A DNA stretch of 64,000 nucleotides from Acidiferrum sp963771295 (GTDB lineage: Bacteria > Acidobacteriota > Terriglobia > Acidiferrales > UBA7541), in the NCBI GenBank assembly GCA_963771295.1, contig CAVYTB010000011.1, forward strand, positions 310,001 to 374,000, given 5' to 3'. This document shows positions 9,501-19,762 of this stretch, in pieces. Each line of letters opens with the position of its first letter. The stretch's first letter is position 1. The position numbers and the translations under genes were made by a program. The notes below the pieces were generated by a model. That model was given only the letters and a program-made list of their open reading frames with translations. It was not told the DNA's origin and did not search any database.

Positions 9501-9628
9501 TAGGCCTCGTCGATAGGCTGCTTAGGATCGCGGGCTGGCGCGGTCTCGCCGTCCGCGAACGACGCTGGTGCGCAACCGAAGAAAATAAATGCGAAAAAAA
9601 ACACTGCCAAACGGGCGGTGCGGGACAT
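6599..9628 (-). CDS. Large secreted M14-family zinc carboxypeptidase
   Basis: The product is 1009 residues. The N-terminal signal (LAVFFFAFIFFGCAPASFA) could be read as a lipoprotein signal with Cys19. The catalytic domain shows the M14 zinc motif HxxE as HSPE (residues 176-179), with later HDLHES and DNNRDAMG segments that fit the third zinc ligand and substrate-binding regions. A Lys/Pro/Ala-rich linker sits near residue 510, followed by a C-terminal half with a class-I-amidotransferase-like segment (NAQYDVILFPPVGW, GGVLLTTTDT). Inferred role: extracytoplasmic peptide degradation. The ATG at 9628 is preceded by AAGGAGA. It is far longer than the ~300-residue M14 core. Confidence 0.85.
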   Translation of the reverse strand: MSRTARLAVFFFAFIFFGCAPASFADGETAPARDPKQPIDEAYTAKLHKYTTESFFTSPLVEYLPASKSVPTPDVVLGDVAGAPGILPYAEDVYKYMRLLEKASPRVRVFSIGTTEEGREMIAVAISSEANLKNLDANTERLAKLGDPRTIKFDDAEADKLVAQSVPVYYITGTIHSPETGAPTALMELAYRLAVDDSPYIREIRDGMITLITPVVEVDGRDRMVDIYKWHLAHPKDFYPPLIYWGKYVAHDNNRDAMGVTLKLTQNVLNTYVSWHAQVLHDLHESVPYLYDNTVGDGPYNAWVDPLLVDEWQMIGSRNVADMTKFGMPGVFAHGDFDTWSPGYLMFIAAMHNGISRLYETFGNGGADTRERTLEPDEYSRTWYRPNPPLPKVMWSQRDNNNYEETGLLTSLHYFNENKRLFLKNFYLKSKRSIQKPSAEGPAAYVLPADDSRASVQADLLRIMQRQHVEISRATTAFQVALPPKKEKPKAKPEAKPEAADEKAKTPQPTTRAFPAGSYVIRMDQPYSRIADALLDYQYWSPDDPQQTPYDDTGWTFGELFGVQVARVTDPKVLTVVMERVAELPAYGGATGDGTIFAIDNHAEPALATLRYQLKTASIDAAEEPFQVGAQKFSRGTFLIKGVSRGDLDAATKNLRLHAVALSAAPSVKAHPVRVARIAFLHTWISTQTEGWWRLALDELKIPYDYISTQKIDTIPDLNAQYDVILFPPVGWNSSSSTIIQGLPMAWGNPLPWQDTPLTPNLVGKNDSTPDMRPGLGWDGVAKLQNFVEKGGVLLTTTDTSQFALSIGMADGVTASSSEKMKIVGAIVGTRLVDAASPIAYGYDEKVSAYCDNGPIFSLSSVLGSRRRRLGPESTARATGRGTKDDPDFVVGRAAAEAPEKPEAELWESPAVTDEQMFNNPRVIPPADRARVILRYADSKDLLISGLVTAGNEIAQHPAVLDVPKGAGHLILFSINPIYRGETENTYSLVLNTLLNFDRLNAGQKTPEK

Positions 9629-9713
9629 GCAATTCTCCTTGGGTTAAGCCGAACGCGGGATTCTAACCTACATTCGACGGAAATGAAGTCTTTTCCGGGT
9701 ACGAGCCGCGAAG

Positions 9714-10898
9714 CTAGTGAGCGAGGTCAAACGCCAGGCACACGGGCGCGGGAACCTTGGCAACGTCGCCGGTCGGAGTGAGTTTGCCGGAAGCCGGGTC
9801 GATACGGAAAGTCACGATAGTATCGGAATTCTCGTTTTCCGCGAGCAGAAACTTCCCTGCGGGGTCGATGGCGAAGTGGCGCGGCTCTTTGCCACCGGTG
9901 GGAACATTGGCGATAAGGCGAAGCGTGCCTTTGCCGGGCTCGACTTCAAACACGGCGATCGAGTCGTGTCCACGATTGGAAGCGTAGAGCCACTTTCCGT
10001 TGGGATGCATGGCGATTTCGGCAGTGTCGTTGCGGCCGGAAAAACCTTCGGGCAACGTGGAGATGGTCTGAATGGAGCGATAGGATTCGTTCGCCTCATT
10101 GGCGAAAACAGTCACGGTAGACTTTATTTCGCCCAACACATACATGAACTTGCCGTCGCGAGAGAAGGCCACGTGACGCGGCCCGGTGCCTGGGCCGAGA
10201 GTTGCAGAGAAGGGGTCATTCTGCTTCGCGGCTGGGGCGGCTGCGGGAGTGAGCGTGCCCTTGGCGGCGTCGAACTCGTAGATGAGGACGTGGTCAAGGC
10301 CTAAGTCAGAGACATATACGTAGCGATTTCCGGCGGACGGCTCGATCCAGTGCGCGTGCGGGCCTTCCTGGCGTTCCTTGTTGGGACCGAGAGTTCCAGC
10401 ATCCGTGACCACCGCGGTATGTTCGCCGAGTTTGCCGTCGGGAAGGATCGGAAAGACCGCGACGTTGCCGGTAGTGTAGTTGGCGATGAAGACGAACTTG
10501 CCGGTTTTGTCGAAGGAGATGTAGCAGGGATCTTCGCCGAGCGCGGGAAGCTTGTTAAGCAGAGTGAGCTTGCCGGATTGCGCGTCGAGGGCAAAGGCGC
10601 TGATGGTGCTCTCCTTGCCAGTTTCGTTGGCGACGTATGCCCATTTGCCGTTGGGATGAATGACGACCCAAGAAGGATCGGGCGTTTCCGCGACGACGCC
10701 CTTCGGCGTGAGCTTGCCTGTTTCTGTTTCGTAGGAAAACGCGTAGATGCCTTTGCTTTCCGTTTTGTGCGTGTAGGTACCGACGAGCACGAGATAGGAG
10801 TGCGGCGATGCGGGCGGGTTGGCGCTTCCGGCGAGAGAAAATAGAACGACGGGCGCAGCAAGAATCAGGAGTGCAAAGATTCGGCGTGTGATTTTCAT
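9714..10898 (-). CDS. Secreted lactonase-family (6-phosphogluconolactonase-like) beta-propeller
   Basis: The 394-residue protein has a signal peptide (IFALLILAAPVVLFSLAGSA) and then seven-bladed propeller repeats: YLVLVGTYTHKTESKGIYAF, HPNGKWAYVANE, DKTGKFVFIANYTTGNVAVF, GPHAHWIEP, SRDGKFMYVLGE, HPNGKWLYASNRGHDSIAVF. These match the YbhE/Pgl lactonase family (PF10282), whose cytosolic members hydrolyse 6-phosphogluconolactone. Because this copy is exported, a sugar-phosphate substrate is unlikely and a different lactone is more plausible. Transcribed toward the M14 gene with an 85-base gap. Confidence 0.85.
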   Translation of the reverse strand: MKITRRIFALLILAAPVVLFSLAGSANPPASPHSYLVLVGTYTHKTESKGIYAFSYETETGKLTPKGVVAETPDPSWVVIHPNGKWAYVANETGKESTISAFALDAQSGKLTLLNKLPALGEDPCYISFDKTGKFVFIANYTTGNVAVFPILPDGKLGEHTAVVTDAGTLGPNKERQEGPHAHWIEPSAGNRYVYVSDLGLDHVLIYEFDAAKGTLTPAAAPAAKQNDPFSATLGPGTGPRHVAFSRDGKFMYVLGEIKSTVTVFANEANESYRSIQTISTLPEGFSGRNDTAEIAMHPNGKWLYASNRGHDSIAVFEVEPGKGTLRLIANVPTGGKEPRHFAIDPAGKFLLAENENSDTIVTFRIDPASGKLTPTGDVAKVPAPVCLAFDLAH

Positions 10899-10991
10899 GG
10901 TGACCTAGTTTAGCGCAAGCGGGAAAGAAAAAGGGGCACGATGAAGTGTGTGCCCCTGATTTCGTTTGGTGGAGTCGCCGAGATCGTAAAA

Positions 10992-11009
10992 GCGGCGGCT
11001 AGCCGCCGC
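10992..11009. repeat. 18-bp perfect palindrome, REP-like
   Basis: GCGGCGGCT is followed directly by AGCCGCCGC, then CACTCCAAGG. It lies 10 bases downstream of the gyrA stop. The same GGAGTGCGG context occurs near 19700. It could also serve as a transcription-ending hairpin for gyrA, although no T run follows. Confidence 0.6.
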
Positions 11010-11018
11010 ACTCCAAGG

Positions 11019-13682
11019 TTACTTCTTCTCTTCGGCTTCTTCTTCCTTGAGGACCGCAGCGGCGGCTACGGAGTCGTCGTCATCGAGACGCAGCAGGCGT
11101 ACGCCCTGCGTGGAACGGCCTGCTTCACGGATTTCGTTGGCGTGGACGCGGATGACCTTGCCGTGTTCGGTGATGATCATGACGTCGGACTCTTCCGTAA
11201 CCTGCAACGTGGCGACGACGGAGCCGTTGCGGTCGGTGGTCTTCATGTTCACTACGCCCTTGCCGCCGCGCGAAGTGATGCGATATTCGGCGAGAGCGGT
11301 GCGTTTGCCGTAGCCCTTTTCGGCGACGGTGAGCATCAGCGTGGTGAGCGAATCCTTGATGTGCTCGTTCTCGAGCTCTTCGAGGTTCTGCGAGGTCTGC
11401 TTGTATTCTTTGGCGATGATCTCGAAGTCGGGTTGCACGGCGTCCATGCTGACGACGTAGTCTTCCTTGTCGAGGTCCATGCCGTTGACGCCGCCCGCGT
11501 TGCGTCCCATGGGGCGTACTTCGGTTTCGCGGAACAGGATGGCCTGGCCCTCGTGGCTGGCAAGGAAAATCATTTTTTTGCCGTCGGTTAGCTTCGCGCC
11601 GATGAGTTCGTCCTTCGCTTCCAGGCTGATGGCAATGATGCCGGTGGAGCGCGGGTTGGAGAATTCCGTCAGAGCGGATTTCTTGACGGTGCCGGTCTTG
11701 GTGGCCATGAACACGAAACGGCCTTCTTCCTCAAGATTGGTGGCAGCTACCAGCGCAGTGAGTTTTTCGTCTTCCTGGAATTTCACCAGGCTGGAGATGG
11801 CTCTGCCACGCGTGGCGGCGGCGGCTTCCGGCAGTTCGTAAACTTTCAACCAGTAAACGCGTCCCTTCGACGTGAACAGCAGGATGTAGCTGTGCGCCGA
11901 GGCGATGAAGAGGTGCTCGACGAAATCCTCTTCCCGGGTTTTCGCGCCGATGCGCCCCTTGCCGCCGCGCGACTGATGGCGATAGGTCTCCACCGGGGTG
12001 CGCTTAATGTAGCCGGCGTGGCTGACGGTGATGAGCATGTCGGTGTCAGCGATGAGGTCTTCGAGCTTGATTTCGTCGACCTTGTCGACGATTTGCGTGC
12101 GGCGGTCGTCGCCGTAAGCCTTGTGGACTTCGCGCAACTCGGCGGTAATCACCTGCTTCAGCTTTTTCTCGCTGGCCAGAATCTCTTTCAACTCCGCGAT
12201 GAGATCGCGAATGGTCTTCAATTCCTTGAGAATTTCGTCGATGGAGAGTTGCGTGAGGCGGTGCAACTGCAGTTCGAGGATGGCATCGATCTGCGTGTAG
12301 CTGAGGTTGAGCGCGCCGGGGCGTCCTGCGGCTTCGATTTCCGCGGCGCCGACGAAGCGATACTTGCGACCATCGAGCTTCACGCCTTCGAGCTTTTTGG
12401 ACTTGCCGTTTTCCGTGATAGTGACGTCTTGCTCGCTGAAATACTTGAACAAGTTTTCCTTGGCTTCGGCGCGGCTGGAGGAACCACGGATGATGCGGAT
12501 GACGTTGTCGAGATGATCGAGGGCGATCTGGTAGCCCACCAAAATGTGCTCGCGCTCTTCGGCCTTGCGCAATTCGAAAATGGTGCGCCGGCGAACCACT
12601 TCCATGCGGTGCTCGATGAATAGCTTGATCAGCGGGATCAAGCCGAGCTCGCGGGGCTGGCCAGCCACGATAGCCAGCAGGATCATGCCGAAGGATTCCT
12701 GCATCTGGGTGTGCTTGAAGAGATTGTTGAGGATGAGCTGCGATTCTTCGCCGCGCTTCAGCTCGATAACGATGCGCATGCCCTCGCGAGAGGATTCGTC
12801 GCGCACGTCGGCAATGCCTTCGATCTTCTTGGTCTGGACGAGTTCGGCGATGCGCTCGATGAGTTTGGATTTGTTGACCTGATACGGGATTTCCGTGATG
12901 ACGATATTTTCGCGGTCCTTCGTGGCTTCTTCGATGGCCGCTTTGGCACGCATGATGAAGCTGCCGCGCCCGGTTTTGTAGGCGGCTTCGATGCCTTCGC
13001 GGCCGGCGATGTACGCGCCGGTGGGAAAATCGGGCCCGGGCACGATCTTCATGATTTCTTTCAGAGGAGTGTCGGGCTTTTCGATGAGCAGAATGGCGGC
13101 GTCAACGATTTCGCGCAAATTGTGCGGAGGAATGTTGGTGGCCATGCCGACGGCGATGCCACTGGCACCATTCACTAGAAGATTGGGGATGCGCGAAGGC
13201 AGCACGACGGGTTCTTCGCGGGTCTGATCGAAGTTGGGGATGAAGTCGACGGTTTCTTTTTCGAGATCCGCCAGAATATCTTCGGTAATTTTCGCCAGCC
13301 GCGCTTCCGTGTACCGCATGGCCGCGGGAGGATCGCCGTCAACCGAGCCGAAATTTCCCTGGCCGTCAATCAACGGGTAGCGCATGTTGAAGTCTTGGGC
13401 GAGGCGCACTAGCGCGGGATAAATGACGGCTTCGCCGTGCGGGTGATAGTTGCCGGAGGTATCGCCGCAGATTTTGGCGCACTTGCGGTAGCCGCGATTG
13501 GAGGCCAGGCCGAGGTCGTTCATGGCCACCAGGATGCGCCGCTGCACGGGCTTCAAGCCGTCGCGCACGTCGGGGAGAGCGCGAGCGATGATGACGCTCA
13601 TGGCATAGTCGAGATACGACTTGCGCATTTCGGCTTCGATATCGATGGGAAGCAGTATCGATGTGTTCTGTTCGTCGGCCAT
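11019..13682 (-). CDS. gyrA: DNA gyrase subunit A
   Basis: An 887-residue type IIA topoisomerase subunit that breaks and rejoins DNA, in complex with GyrB, to introduce negative supercoils. The catalytic tyrosine is in AAMRYTEARL (Tyr124). The C-terminal pinwheel contains the GyrA box as HQSRGGKGRIG and a second YRITSRGGKG blade motif, which supports GyrA rather than ParC. An acidic tail (KEEEAEEKK) closes the protein. In the quinolone pocket the usual GDSAVYD is GEAVIYP: Ala85 and Pro89 stand where E. coli has Ser83 and Asp87. ATG at 13682. Last of the origin-proximal gyrase genes; hicBA lies upstream on the other strand. Confidence 0.97.
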   Translation of the reverse strand: MADEQNTSILLPIDIEAEMRKSYLDYAMSVIIARALPDVRDGLKPVQRRILVAMNDLGLASNRGYRKCAKICGDTSGNYHPHGEAVIYPALVRLAQDFNMRYPLIDGQGNFGSVDGDPPAAMRYTEARLAKITEDILADLEKETVDFIPNFDQTREEPVVLPSRIPNLLVNGASGIAVGMATNIPPHNLREIVDAAILLIEKPDTPLKEIMKIVPGPDFPTGAYIAGREGIEAAYKTGRGSFIMRAKAAIEEATKDRENIVITEIPYQVNKSKLIERIAELVQTKKIEGIADVRDESSREGMRIVIELKRGEESQLILNNLFKHTQMQESFGMILLAIVAGQPRELGLIPLIKLFIEHRMEVVRRRTIFELRKAEEREHILVGYQIALDHLDNVIRIIRGSSSRAEAKENLFKYFSEQDVTITENGKSKKLEGVKLDGRKYRFVGAAEIEAAGRPGALNLSYTQIDAILELQLHRLTQLSIDEILKELKTIRDLIAELKEILASEKKLKQVITAELREVHKAYGDDRRTQIVDKVDEIKLEDLIADTDMLITVSHAGYIKRTPVETYRHQSRGGKGRIGAKTREEDFVEHLFIASAHSYILLFTSKGRVYWLKVYELPEAAAATRGRAISSLVKFQEDEKLTALVAATNLEEEGRFVFMATKTGTVKKSALTEFSNPRSTGIIAISLEAKDELIGAKLTDGKKMIFLASHEGQAILFRETEVRPMGRNAGGVNGMDLDKEDYVVSMDAVQPDFEIIAKEYKQTSQNLEELENEHIKDSLTTLMLTVAEKGYGKRTALAEYRITSRGGKGVVNMKTTDRNGSVVATLQVTEESDVMIITEHGKVIRVHANEIREAGRSTQGVRLLRLDDDDSVAAAAVLKEEEAEEKK

Positions 13683-13768
13683 GTTTCCTCGCTGTGCAGC
13701 CCGTTTTCCGGGCGAAACTAGAAAAACCTCATGTTGCCCGCTTCAAAGCCATTCGCTACTATCAGTTC

Positions 13769-13984
13769 ATGAACTACCGTTTCTCTGCTCTCATCACGAA
13801 AGAAAATGGGTGGTACGTGGCCCGGTGCCCTGAACTGAGCGTGACCTCCCAAGGCAAAGACGTTGAGAGCGCACGTGCTAATCTAGCGGAAGCCATCGAG
13901 CTATACCTCGAAACCTGGGGCCTTCCGGAAGAACGTCCGCACGACACAGATTCGTTCTGGACGACCGTCGAAGTTTCTCAGTGA
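13769..13984 (+). CDS. hicB: HicB-like antitoxin
   Basis: A 71-residue protein with the partial RNase-H-like fold of HicB: MNYRFSALITKENGWYVARCPELSVTSQGKDVESARANLAEAIELYLE. The C-terminal DNA-binding tail of longer HicB proteins is missing, as in many short HicB_like antitoxins. It would neutralise the neighbouring HicA ribonuclease. The gene is separated from hicA by one base, so the pair is an operon with antitoxin first. The start at 13769 fits the domain; the frame is open further upstream but without recognisable protein. Confidence 0.85.
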   Translation: MNYRFSALITKENGWYVARCPELSVTSQGKDVESARANLAEAIELYLETWGLPEERPHDTDSFWTTVEVSQ

Positions 13985-13985
13985 C

Positions 13986-14213
13986 ATGCCAAAACTGCCG
14001 AGCGTTTCCGGTGAGCGCGTGATTCGAGCTCTGAAGCGAGCGGGTTTTGTGGAGCTGCGCCAAAAAGGAAGTCACGTCTCTCTTGAAAAACGAGTCAGCG
14101 GCAAAGTTTTTAAGGCAGTGGTTCCGATTCACAGCGAGCTTGCGAAAGGTACGCTCTCCGATATCCTGAAACAATCCGGCCTCTCCCTTGAGGAGTTCCT
14201 CGAACTTCTGTAA
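13986..14213 (+). CDS. hicA: HicA-like mRNA interferase toxin
   Basis: A 75-residue double-stranded-RNA-binding-like toxin: VIRALKRAGFVELRQKGSHVSLEK contains the catalytic His of the family (GSHVSL), followed by VPIHSELAKGTLSDILKQSGLSLEEFLE. HicA cleaves mRNA when free of HicB. It ends four bases before the stop of a minus-strand small gene, so the two units are tightly convergent. Confidence 0.9.
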   Translation: MPKLPSVSGERVIRALKRAGFVELRQKGSHVSLEKRVSGKVFKAVVPIHSELAKGTLSDILKQSGLSLEEFLELL

Positions 14214-14216
14214 CCG

Positions 14217-14465
14217 TCAGTGCCGCGACCCATGTTCGACAACGTACGCCTTGACGGTGTCGAATGCGTCGGCCGCGTTGGTGAAGCGACGCGGCGCAAA
14301 ATATTCTTCGAGTTGGCGCAAAAAACTGTCGCGCGCGGCTTCGTTGGCGAACTCGATGGCTACGCCCTTTTCCATGTCGGGAGTCGCCGTGGGCGTGGCG
14401 CGAAAGTCGCTCACGCTCAGGCCCCGCAATCCCGGCAGTGTGGCCCAACCCAACTGGTAAATCAT
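14217..14465 (-). CDS. Small hypothetical protein downstream of gyrB
   Basis: An 82-residue ORF starting 22 bases after the gyrB stop, on the same strand, so probably co-transcribed. The sequence (MIYQLGWATLPGLRGLSVSD, then EFANEAARDSFLRQLEEYFAP, DAFDTVKAYVVEHG) has balanced composition and predicted helices near the end but no family I recognise. No clear ribosome site is visible before the ATG at 14465. Could be translationally coupled to gyrB. Confidence 0.5.
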   Translation of the reverse strand: MIYQLGWATLPGLRGLSVSDFRATPTATPDMEKGVAIEFANEAARDSFLRQLEEYFAPRRFTNAADAFDTVKAYVVEHGSRH

Positions 14466-14487
14466 CGATACTCGGCGCGACGCAACC

Positions 14488-16893
<2,406 letters not shown>

Positions 16894-17354
16894 TTCATCT
16901 CCCTTGCTCCCAGGCCACCGGCCCAAGGATGCAAAACTGCGGCGATCCGCTCGCACAGAACACGCCCCGGCGCACTACCGGGAATCCGCTCAGGATGGTT
17001 CAACTCGATTTTTGTGAAGCTAGGAAAGGCGTGATGTTTGCAATCCCCATGCGTCGCCTGACCCTTTGACCGCGACCTTGCGAACAAAATCACAGCTCGT
17101 AGGGTTCCTGCTTCATCCCGTCCCGCAATCCGGGACGTGGCGAAGACTTATATTCTCCAGTGCTGATTGACCGGCCCCTGGCGCAGGGTCTTTCTGATCA
17201 AGCAACGCTGGCGGACGTGTCGATGTGGAGAAAAAATCCACGAATCGACAACAGTTAAATTTTACCGGAAATGGGGTATTTTCTCAAGCGGCAGGAGTGG
17301 GGTTGTGGATAAATAAGGCTTTTATTTACAGCGGCTTACAGGTCGGCTCAAGGG
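16894..17354. other. Intergenic region upstream of gyrB with a perfect DnaA box
   Basis: A 461-base gap between gyrB and the broken ORF6N gene. It holds a perfect DnaA box (TGTGGATAA, 17304-17312, the complement of TTATCCACA) and a one-mismatch partner TGTGGAGAA (17224-17232) in an AT-richer patch. No gene was seen. It should contain the gyrB promoter, but I could not pick one with confidence. Confidence 0.5.
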
Positions 17355-17900
17355 TCAGTGTTGGTATTTCGGTACGCCTGACTTGGCATGAAAGCCGATC
17401 TCTTTTTTTCGAGGAATCGGAACTTCGAGCATCTGCTTGAGGGTTGCGAATACGGCGCTGAATTTGGCGTCATAGCGTTTTTCCATCTGCTCGATCTTGC
17501 GCCGCAGATCCGCGTGGATGGCCAGCCGAGTTCGCAGGTGAACGAAAGTGCGCATGATGGCGATGTTGACTTGCACGGCGCGCGCGCTGCGCAAAACGCT
17601 CGAGAGCATGGCGACACCTTGTTCGCTGAATGCGTAGGGAAGAGCGCCGCGAGCGCCACCCCCAACTTGAAGTCACAGATTGTGACTTCAAGAATCGGAA
17701 TTCGTCGGAAATTAGTTGAAAGAGAAAATCCTTGGGAAACGCGATTCGTTGCGCTTGACCGCCTGGATCAGGGCCTTCACGGGAACAGCGTACAAGGGCG
17801 CGAGATCGGAACTGACCATCACGCGCTGGCCACGAAGAAAGTGGATTCGCTCTTCAATGAGCTCGCGGAGGATGATCTGTTTACTCGCACGTGTATTCAT
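17355..17900 (-). pseudogene. ORF6N-domain DNA-binding protein, two frameshifts
   Basis: The N-terminal 62 codons (MNTRASKQIILRELIEERI, LRGQRVMVSSDLAPLYAVPVKALIQAVKRNESRFP) match the ORF6N domain of phage-type regulators. Frame is lost at CCCAAGG near 17732, where one base seems missing. In the next frame the expected DFLFQLISDEFRFLKSQSVTSSWG follows. A second shift at the five-G run near 17659, one G too many, restores the frame to ALPYAFSEQGVAMLSSVLRSARAVQVNIAIMRTFVHLR and a coiled C-terminus ending at 17355. Because both lesions are single-base changes in short homopolymers, real decay and assembly error are both possible. It lies between dnaN and gyrB. Confidence 0.8.
17666..17692. promoter_or_regulatory. 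27-bp perfect palindrome inside the ORF6N gene
   Basis: The arms CTTGAAGTCACA and TGTGACTTCAAG surround GAT. In the repaired reading frame it encodes the conserved LKSQSVTSS segment. An identical copy is present in the promoter at 17924. Confidence 0.75.
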
Positions 17901-17906
17901 GAATTG

Positions 17907-17934
17907 ATTATATACGAGAATGACTTGAAGTCAC
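17907..17934 (-). promoter_or_regulatory. Promoter of the ORF6N gene
   Basis: A perfect -10 hexamer TATAAT (17912-17907) lies 16 bases from a -35-like GTGACT (17934-17929). The -35 falls inside the right arm of the palindrome at 17924-17950. The distance to the ATG at 17900 implies a very short or absent leader. Confidence 0.6.
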
Positions 17935-17950
17935 AGATTGTGACTTCAAG
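17924..17950. promoter_or_regulatory. 27-bp perfect palindrome, putative operator
   Basis: It is identical over all 27 bases to the copy at 17666-17692 and overlaps the -35 element of the ORF6N promoter. This arrangement suits an autorepressor operator. It ends 27 bases before the 3' end of dnaN. Confidence 0.65.
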
Positions 17951-17977
17951 AAGGCGGGAACGGGAGGCAGGGACAAC

Positions 17978-19129
17978 TCAGATGCGCATGGGCATGATGA
18001 CGTAGCGGTAGCGATAGCTTTCATCGGCCAGCGGGCGCATTTGTCCGGCGGATTGCTCGTCCTTCAACTCGATGCTGATGGGGCCATCGGCCGCGGCGGC
18101 AAGAAAATCGAGCATGTAGCTGGAGTTGAAGCCGATGGCGATATTGTCACCCTTGTATTCCTTGTCGATGGTTTCTTTGGCTTCGCCATATTCGGGGCTG
18201 GACGCGGAAATCTCCACGCCCTCCTGGGTAACGGCCAGTTTTACGGCGTGCGAACGCTGGTCGGCGAGTTGCGAAACGCGGCGAACCGCGTCGCTGAGCT
18301 CGGTGCGTTCAAGGACCACGGTCTTGTTGTTTTCGCGCGGCAAAACCGCTTCGTAGTTGGGGAACTGGCCGGTAAGGATGCGCGAGATCAGCAGGCGCGG
18401 TCCCACCTGGAAAAACAGGTGGCTTTCGTCCTTAGCGAACTCCATGTGCGCATCGGAACCCGCGGCGCTGGAAAGCTTCTCGACTTCATCCATGGCTTTC
18501 TTGGGGATCAGCACGCGAACTTCGCCATTCAGGCCCGCGAGCTTTTGATCGGTCTCGGCAAGCGCCAGGCGATGGCCATCGGTGGCCACCATGGCCAGCG
18601 TGTCAGGCTTCAGGATGAGCAAGCCGCCATTCAGGGTATAGCGCGATTCTTCCATGGAAATGGCAAATTTTGTTTTGGCGATCAGGCTCTCGAGGACCGC
18701 GGCGGGAATCTTTACCAGGGTGTGCGGCATAGCCGGCAGTGCGGGAAAGTTCTCCTTGGCCATGCCGACGAGTTTGTATTTCTTCTTGTCGCTGACGATC
18801 TCGACCCAATGGTTATCGAGCAACTTGAACTTGATCTCGCCTTCAGGAAGGAGGCGAATGAGTTCGAGCAGTTTTTTCGCTGGGATGGTGCCGGCGCCTT
18901 CTTTTTTGATTTTGGCTTCGCACGACGTGCGGACGCTGAGCTCCAGGTCCGTGGCCGTGATGGTCAGAGTGCTGCCTTTCGCCTCCACCAGGAGATTCGA
19001 AAGGATGGGAATAGTGGTCTTGCGTTCCACAACGCCTTGCGTGGTGGTTAATTCATCGAGCAGCGCCGACTTGGTTACGCTGAATTCCATTGATTGGCTT
19101 TCCTCGCGCACGGTTCCTGTTGCGGACAT
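17978..19129 (-). CDS. dnaN: DNA polymerase III beta sliding clamp
   Basis: The 383-residue clamp encircles DNA and tethers polymerase III. The three-domain pattern is present: MEFSVTKSALLDELTTTQGVVERKTTIPILSNLLVEAKGS, then YTLNGGLLILKPDTLAMVATDGHRLALAE, then IGFNSSYMLDFLAAAADGPISIELKDEQSAGQMRPL and the terminal YRYVIMPMRI. I chose the ATG at 19129 because GGGAGAAGCC precedes it; the ATG at 19090 (MEFSV) is closer to the usual family start, and an ATG at 19141 is also in frame. It follows dnaA on the same strand, separated by the 775-base region likely to hold the origin. Confidence 0.95.
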   Translation of the reverse strand: MSATGTVREESQSMEFSVTKSALLDELTTTQGVVERKTTIPILSNLLVEAKGSTLTITATDLELSVRTSCEAKIKKEGAGTIPAKKLLELIRLLPEGEIKFKLLDNHWVEIVSDKKKYKLVGMAKENFPALPAMPHTLVKIPAAVLESLIAKTKFAISMEESRYTLNGGLLILKPDTLAMVATDGHRLALAETDQKLAGLNGEVRVLIPKKAMDEVEKLSSAAGSDAHMEFAKDESHLFFQVGPRLLISRILTGQFPNYEAVLPRENNKTVVLERTELSDAVRRVSQLADQRSHAVKLAVTQEGVEISASSPEYGEAKETIDKEYKGDNIAIGFNSSYMLDFLAAAADGPISIELKDEQSAGQMRPLADESYRYRYVIMPMRI

Positions 19130-19762
19130 GGCTTCTCCCATGCATCTGTACCGCTAGCGTACTGTACTCGTTTTTCAGGAAAGTATAAAGGCCACAGGCA
19201 CGAGACACGCTGTGGAAATAGGCGCGGCTGAGGATATTCGGAAAGGTTGTGAGCGCCATCGTGAACGAGACTTTTTCACAAGCACAACAACTTCCACAAG
19301 AGATAGTTCCTAAAAATAAAATTTAGACCCTTGTTGTTGTGATGACGGTTGTGGATTGGTGGAAAACATCGCGGCGCGCAGACCTGGGCTGAATTTTTGC
19401 GTGAGGTGTGAAGTGGATTTCCACGCGGAACTGCGGATAAGTGCGCTGCAGTTGTCGCAAAAGAGATTTCTACAGCTTTCATGCACATTGCGTCCGAAGC
19501 TTTCCCACCGGCTCTGCACAACTTCCACACATGCCTTTCACGCGGCAAATTTTCGTTGAGACAAAAAAGATTTCCACCGGTTCTCGGGGAGATTTTTGCC
19601 GGCACCAAATCTGGCGTGATGACGGCGTGATCCCATAGAGTCTGCGTGAGGACTACGGAGAGTGGCTGGCCCTCATGTGCTGAAGCCGGGTTATTAGGGG
19701 CGAGGAGATACCGCACTCCAAAGGTCCTTGCTACGACGGAAGAGGGACGCGTGAGTTTTTAG

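Noticed and set aside
17388..18005. A 205-codon plus-strand frame containing LKSQIVTS twice
   Set aside because: The repeated motif arises because the 27-bp palindrome reads the same on both strands; the rest is antisense to the ORF6N gene.
18041..19051. A 336-codon plus-strand frame
   Set aside because: Antisense to dnaN, with no family similarity and biased residue make-up (many Gly, Val, Phe).
19276..19716. Minus-strand 146-codon ORF in the dnaA-dnaN gap
   Set aside because: No ribosome site, no recognisable protein, and it overlaps DnaA-box-like sites and repeats.
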